Positions 62,017 through 64,000 of a stretch of DNA of 64,000 nucleotides are shown here, piece by piece. The notes under the pieces were generated by a model that was not told the DNA's origin, searched no databases, and saw only the letters and a list, made by a program, of their open reading frames with translations. Source of the stretch: Jidongwangia harbinensis. Its GTDB lineage: Bacteria; Actinomycetota; Actinomycetes; Mycobacteriales; Micromonosporaceae. How positions within the stretch are numbered: the first letter of the stretch is position 1; each line of letters starts with the position of its first letter. Location: positions 26,250 through 90,249 of the forward strand of contig NZ_JAIWNC010000044.1 of assembly GCF_020216025.1 (NCBI RefSeq), written 5' to 3'. The translations under genes and the position numbers were made by a program.

Positions 62017-62109
62017 CGGAGGCGGACGGGAATCGAACCCGCCCGGCCCGGATACCGGGCCACACCGGTGTTGAAGACCGGGAGGGGCACCAGCCACCTG
62101 AACGCCTCC
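62017..62109 (-). tRNA. selC: tRNA-Sec (anticodon TCA)
   Basis: On the minus strand the molecule begins GGAGGCG and ends CGCCTCC plus discriminator G. A long acceptor stem and a G-rich D arm are present. The anticodon arm is CCGGTCTTCAACACCGG (TCA in the loop). The long variable arm has a GGCCCGG/CCGGGCC stem, and the T arm contains GGTTCGATTCC. The length of about 93 nt and the large variable arm are diagnostic of selenocysteine tRNA. CCA is not encoded. It lies between the NTF2-like gene and selD. Confidence 0.95.
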
Positions 62110-62148
62110 GCCGACCACCTTAGGCCCTGCCGTGCCTACAGTTCGAGG

Positions 62149-63159
62149 ATGACGACGACGGAGCAACGACGGCTGACCGGGTACGCCCACGGCGGCGGCT
62201 GCGCCTGCAAAATCCCGCCCGGCGAGTTGGAATCGGTGGTGGCCGGCCTGGTCGGCGAGACGGCCCCGCGCGGACCGGGTGAGCTGATCGTCGGCCTGGA
62301 CGACGGCGACGACGCCGCCGTGGTGCGGATCGCGGCCGGCACGGCGGTGGTCGCCACGGCCGACTTCTTCACCCCGGTGGTGGACGACGCCTTCGACTGG
62401 GGGCGGATCGCGGCGGCCAACGCGCTGTCCGACGTGTACGCGATGGGCGGCACCCCGGTCGTCGCGGTCAACCTGCTGGCCTGGCCGCGCGACCTGCTCC
62501 CGATGGACCTGGCGGCGGAGGTGCTGCGGGGCGGCCTGACCGTCGCCCGGGAGGCGGGCTGCCACGTGGCCGGCGGGCACAGCGTGGACGACCCGGAACC
62601 CAAGTACGGCATGGCGGTCACCGGCATCGCCGACCCGGACCGGCTGATGCGCAACGACGCCGGACTGGCCGGCCTGCCGTTGACGCTGACCAAGCCGCTG
62701 GGCATCGGCGTCCTGAACAGCCGGCACAAGGCGACCGGCGAGACGCTCCCGCAGGCGGTCGCCGCCATGACCGAGCTGAACCGGGCGGCGTCCGAGGCCG
62801 CGCTCGCCGCCGGCGCGGTGTGCGCCACCGACGTGACCGGCTTCGGGCTGCTCGGCCACCTGCACAAGCTGGCCCGGGCCAGCGGCGTGACGGCCCGCGT
62901 CGACGCCGCCGCGGTGCCGTACCTGGACGGCGCCCGGCAGGCGCTGGCGGACGGCTACGTCAGCGGCGGCACCCGGCGCAACCTGGACTGGGTACGCCCG
63001 CACGCCGACACCGGGGGCGTGCCGGAGGACGAACTGCTGCTGCTGGCCGACGCCCAGACCTCCGGCGGCCTGCTGGTGGCCGGCGAGGTCCCCGGCTACC
63101 CCGTCATCGGCGAGCTCCTACCACCCCACCCCGACGGCCACACCCTCCTCATCCGCTGA
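62149..63159 (+). CDS. selD: Selenide, water dikinase (selenophosphate synthetase)
   Basis: Makes selenophosphate from selenide and ATP for SelA. 336 residues from ATG 62149. The catalytic loop is GGGCACKIPP: a Cys stands where some SelD proteins carry Sec, followed by the essential Lys. Metal and nucleotide motifs follow: GLDDGDDAAVV, TADFFTPVVDDAFDWGRIAA, ALSDVYAMGG, GGHSVDDPEPKYG and TDVTGFGLLGH. Divergent from selC with a 39-bp gap, so promoters of both lie there. Confidence 0.96.
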   Translation: MTTTEQRRLTGYAHGGGCACKIPPGELESVVAGLVGETAPRGPGELIVGLDDGDDAAVVRIAAGTAVVATADFFTPVVDDAFDWGRIAAANALSDVYAMGGTPVVAVNLLAWPRDLLPMDLAAEVLRGGLTVAREAGCHVAGGHSVDDPEPKYGMAVTGIADPDRLMRNDAGLAGLPLTLTKPLGIGVLNSRHKATGETLPQAVAAMTELNRAASEAALAAGAVCATDVTGFGLLGHLHKLARASGVTARVDAAAVPYLDGARQALADGYVSGGTRRNLDWVRPHADTGGVPEDELLLLADAQTSGGLLVAGEVPGYPVIGELLPPHPDGHTLLIR

Positions 63160-63271
63160 CCCCCTTGGAGGTGGACGTCTCGTCGGCTCCGCGTCGTCGG
63201 TACGAGCAAGGACAGGCCCCGCTTCCCGATATCTCCCGATACGCCCGCGTGGCGACACCGGCGACTCGGCA

Positions 63272-63399
63272 GATCTTGGAGTCTCCGTCGAATCCGGTCC
63301 AAATGGGTGACCGTCCTGGAGGCGAGGCGATTCTTGGAGCGAAATGGCCCCCATGAGGGCAACCCGCCTCCAAGATCTGCTCTCCCCTCCAAGATCTGC
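63272..63399. repeat. Cluster of GATCTTGGAG motifs in both orientations
   Basis: GATCTTGGAG at 63272, the variant GATTCTTGGAGC near 63329, and CTCCAAGATCTGC twice (63368-63380 and 63387-63399). Direct and inverted copies could form long stems. It lies in the gene-free 721 bp between selD and the transposase fragment. Confidence 0.6.
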
Positions 63400-63472
63400 C
63401 CGATTGCTAGGAGGTGGACGAGCGTGCCGTTTCTCTGTTCGCCGGGTTCGGGTGACGTCGCGTGTGGTTTCC

Positions 63473-63562
63473 CGGCACCCAGCGCGCCGTAACTCCGCAC
63501 GCTGCCCTCGGGCAACATGGGCTGCGTGGAGTCGCGGCACCCAGCGCGCCGCTGCTCCACAC
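63473..63562. repeat. Two-copy 62-bp-spaced repeat
   Basis: CGGCACCCAGCGCGCCG occurs at 63473-63489 and 63535-63551, each followed by a CTCC(G/A)CAC-type tail. Period and wording resemble, on the opposite strand, the 60-62-bp units at 38.7-39.0 kb. No gene is supported between 63160 and 63880. Confidence 0.5.
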
Positions 63563-63828
63563 CGTGGCCGGGAGCGGCGCAGGATGCGCGGTGGAAATGC
63601 GCAAAAGGGGCACTTGGCCGTCTGTGGCCGGCGTGCGGGTTGAAGTCGTGCAGCTGTGGTCGATACGACCCGAAGTCCACAAGATCTCCGGGGTAGCGAA
63701 GGCGCGGTTGCTCATGGACGGTGACCGGGCACGAGGGTACGAGCGGCCCCATGCCGCGCAGCAACCGTCCGCCCAGCTCCGGAGCTCCTCGAAGCCAACA
63801 CTGTCACCGCTTGACCGAACCCTGCACA

Positions 63829-63877
63829 GATCTTGGAGGCCCACACGAATCTTGGAGCCGCACCGCCCCTATGGGCG
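63829..63877. repeat. GATCTTGGAGG element flanking the IS30 fragment
   Basis: GATCTTGGAGG (63829-63839), then CGAATCTTGGAGCC and CCCCTATGGG, closely parallel the stretch at 63328-63357 (CGATTCTTGGAGC, then CCCCCATGAGGG). It lies directly downstream of the transposase stop and may include the IS terminal repeat or its flank. Confidence 0.4.
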
Positions 63878-63880
63878 AAC

Positions 63881-64000
63881 TCAACTGGTGGTTGCAACAC
63901 CGACTAGCTCAGCCATTTTTGCAGCTGGGTTGGCCCAGCCCAAGGTCATGCGGGGTCTTCCGTTGAGTTCGTCGGCGACGTGGTCGAGCCCGGCCTGGTC
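63881..64000 (-). mobile_element. IS30-family transposase, C-terminal end (continues beyond window)
   Basis: Reading inward from the window edge, 39 codons end at a TGA at 63881-63883. They include VADELNGRPRMTLGWANPAA and finish VATTS. The LNGRPR-x-TLGW-x-x-PA motif followed by a short tail is the standard C-terminus of actinobacterial IS30 transposases (DDE enzymes). The catalytic region lies outside, so whether the copy is intact cannot be judged. Confidence 0.8.

Noticed and set aside
61558..62120. NTF2-like gene as a selenoprotein read through its TGA
   Set aside because: Reading on after the TGA enters the tRNA-Sec gene, and no conserved extension or SECIS-like context is evident.
63096..63844. 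Short open frames between selD and the IS30 fragment
   Set aside because: Several overlapping frames on both strands, no ribosome site, no recognisable motif, and they run through repeats.

Overview
The window looks like chromosomal DNA from a high-GC, mycelial-type actinobacterium. GC is roughly 70 percent, GTG and TTG starts are common, and secreted proteins carry Tat or long Sec signals. CebR-type operators, a DtxR/IdeR iron box and a cellulolytic gene set are all present. Gene content and style suggest Micromonosporaceae (Actinoplanes-like), but this is inference; no rRNA or species marker is present.

Layout. 0-2.4 kb: a minus-strand ferric-siderophore ABC importer (ATPase, lipoprotein, and the start of a FecCD permease cut by the window edge) behind an iron box. 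2.5-6.2 kb: a GH51-GH43 arabinan pair. 6.2-14.5 kb: alpha/beta hydrolase, acyl-CoA dehydrogenase, 4-alpha-glucanotransferase (malQ), an MMPL exporter and a degenerate EgtA-like protein. 14.6-21.7 kb: a Bxl-type oligosaccharide locus (two permeases and a binding lipoprotein on the minus strand; GH3 glycosidase and LacI regulator on the plus strand) with CGAAA-N-TTTCG palindromes in the divergent promoter. 21.7-22.6 kb: a gene-free, repeat-rich stretch containing an 80-bp near-perfect hairpin.

22.6-41.3 kb is a plant-cell-wall degradation island: CE1 esterase-CBM2, GH10 xylanase-CBM2, SGNH esterase, GH6-CBM2, AA10 LPMO-CBM2, GH74 xyloglucanase, GH5_8 mannanase-CBM2 and CBM2-GH6 exocellulase. 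An XRE regulator, an aldo-keto reductase and an M14 metallopeptidase sit inside it. Four CebR-type boxes (TGGGAGCGCTCCCA) stand before the GH10/SGNH, GH74, GH5 and GH6 promoters, and xylanase-type palindromes add a second layer. Together the products would cut cellulose, xylan, xyloglucan and mannan outside the cell. The GH3/ABC locus would import and finish soluble oligosaccharides.

41.3-43.3 kb: an ECF42-type sigma factor with its YCII/DGPF partner, separated by an in-frame 45-bp tandem repeat. 43.3-58.2 kb: CBS protein, UbiA prenyltransferase, lone ctaD, PAS-SpoIIE phosphatase, AI-2E-family protein, universal stress protein, APC permease, degenerate SAM methyltransferase, a NarL-type two-component pair, two ion antiporter-type transporters and a BtrH-like protein. 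58.4-63.2 kb: a complete selenocysteine locus (selB, selA, selC tRNA-Sec, selD) with an NTF2-like gene inside it. 63.2-64.0 kb: repeat-rich non-coding DNA ending in the 3' end of an IS30-family transposase.
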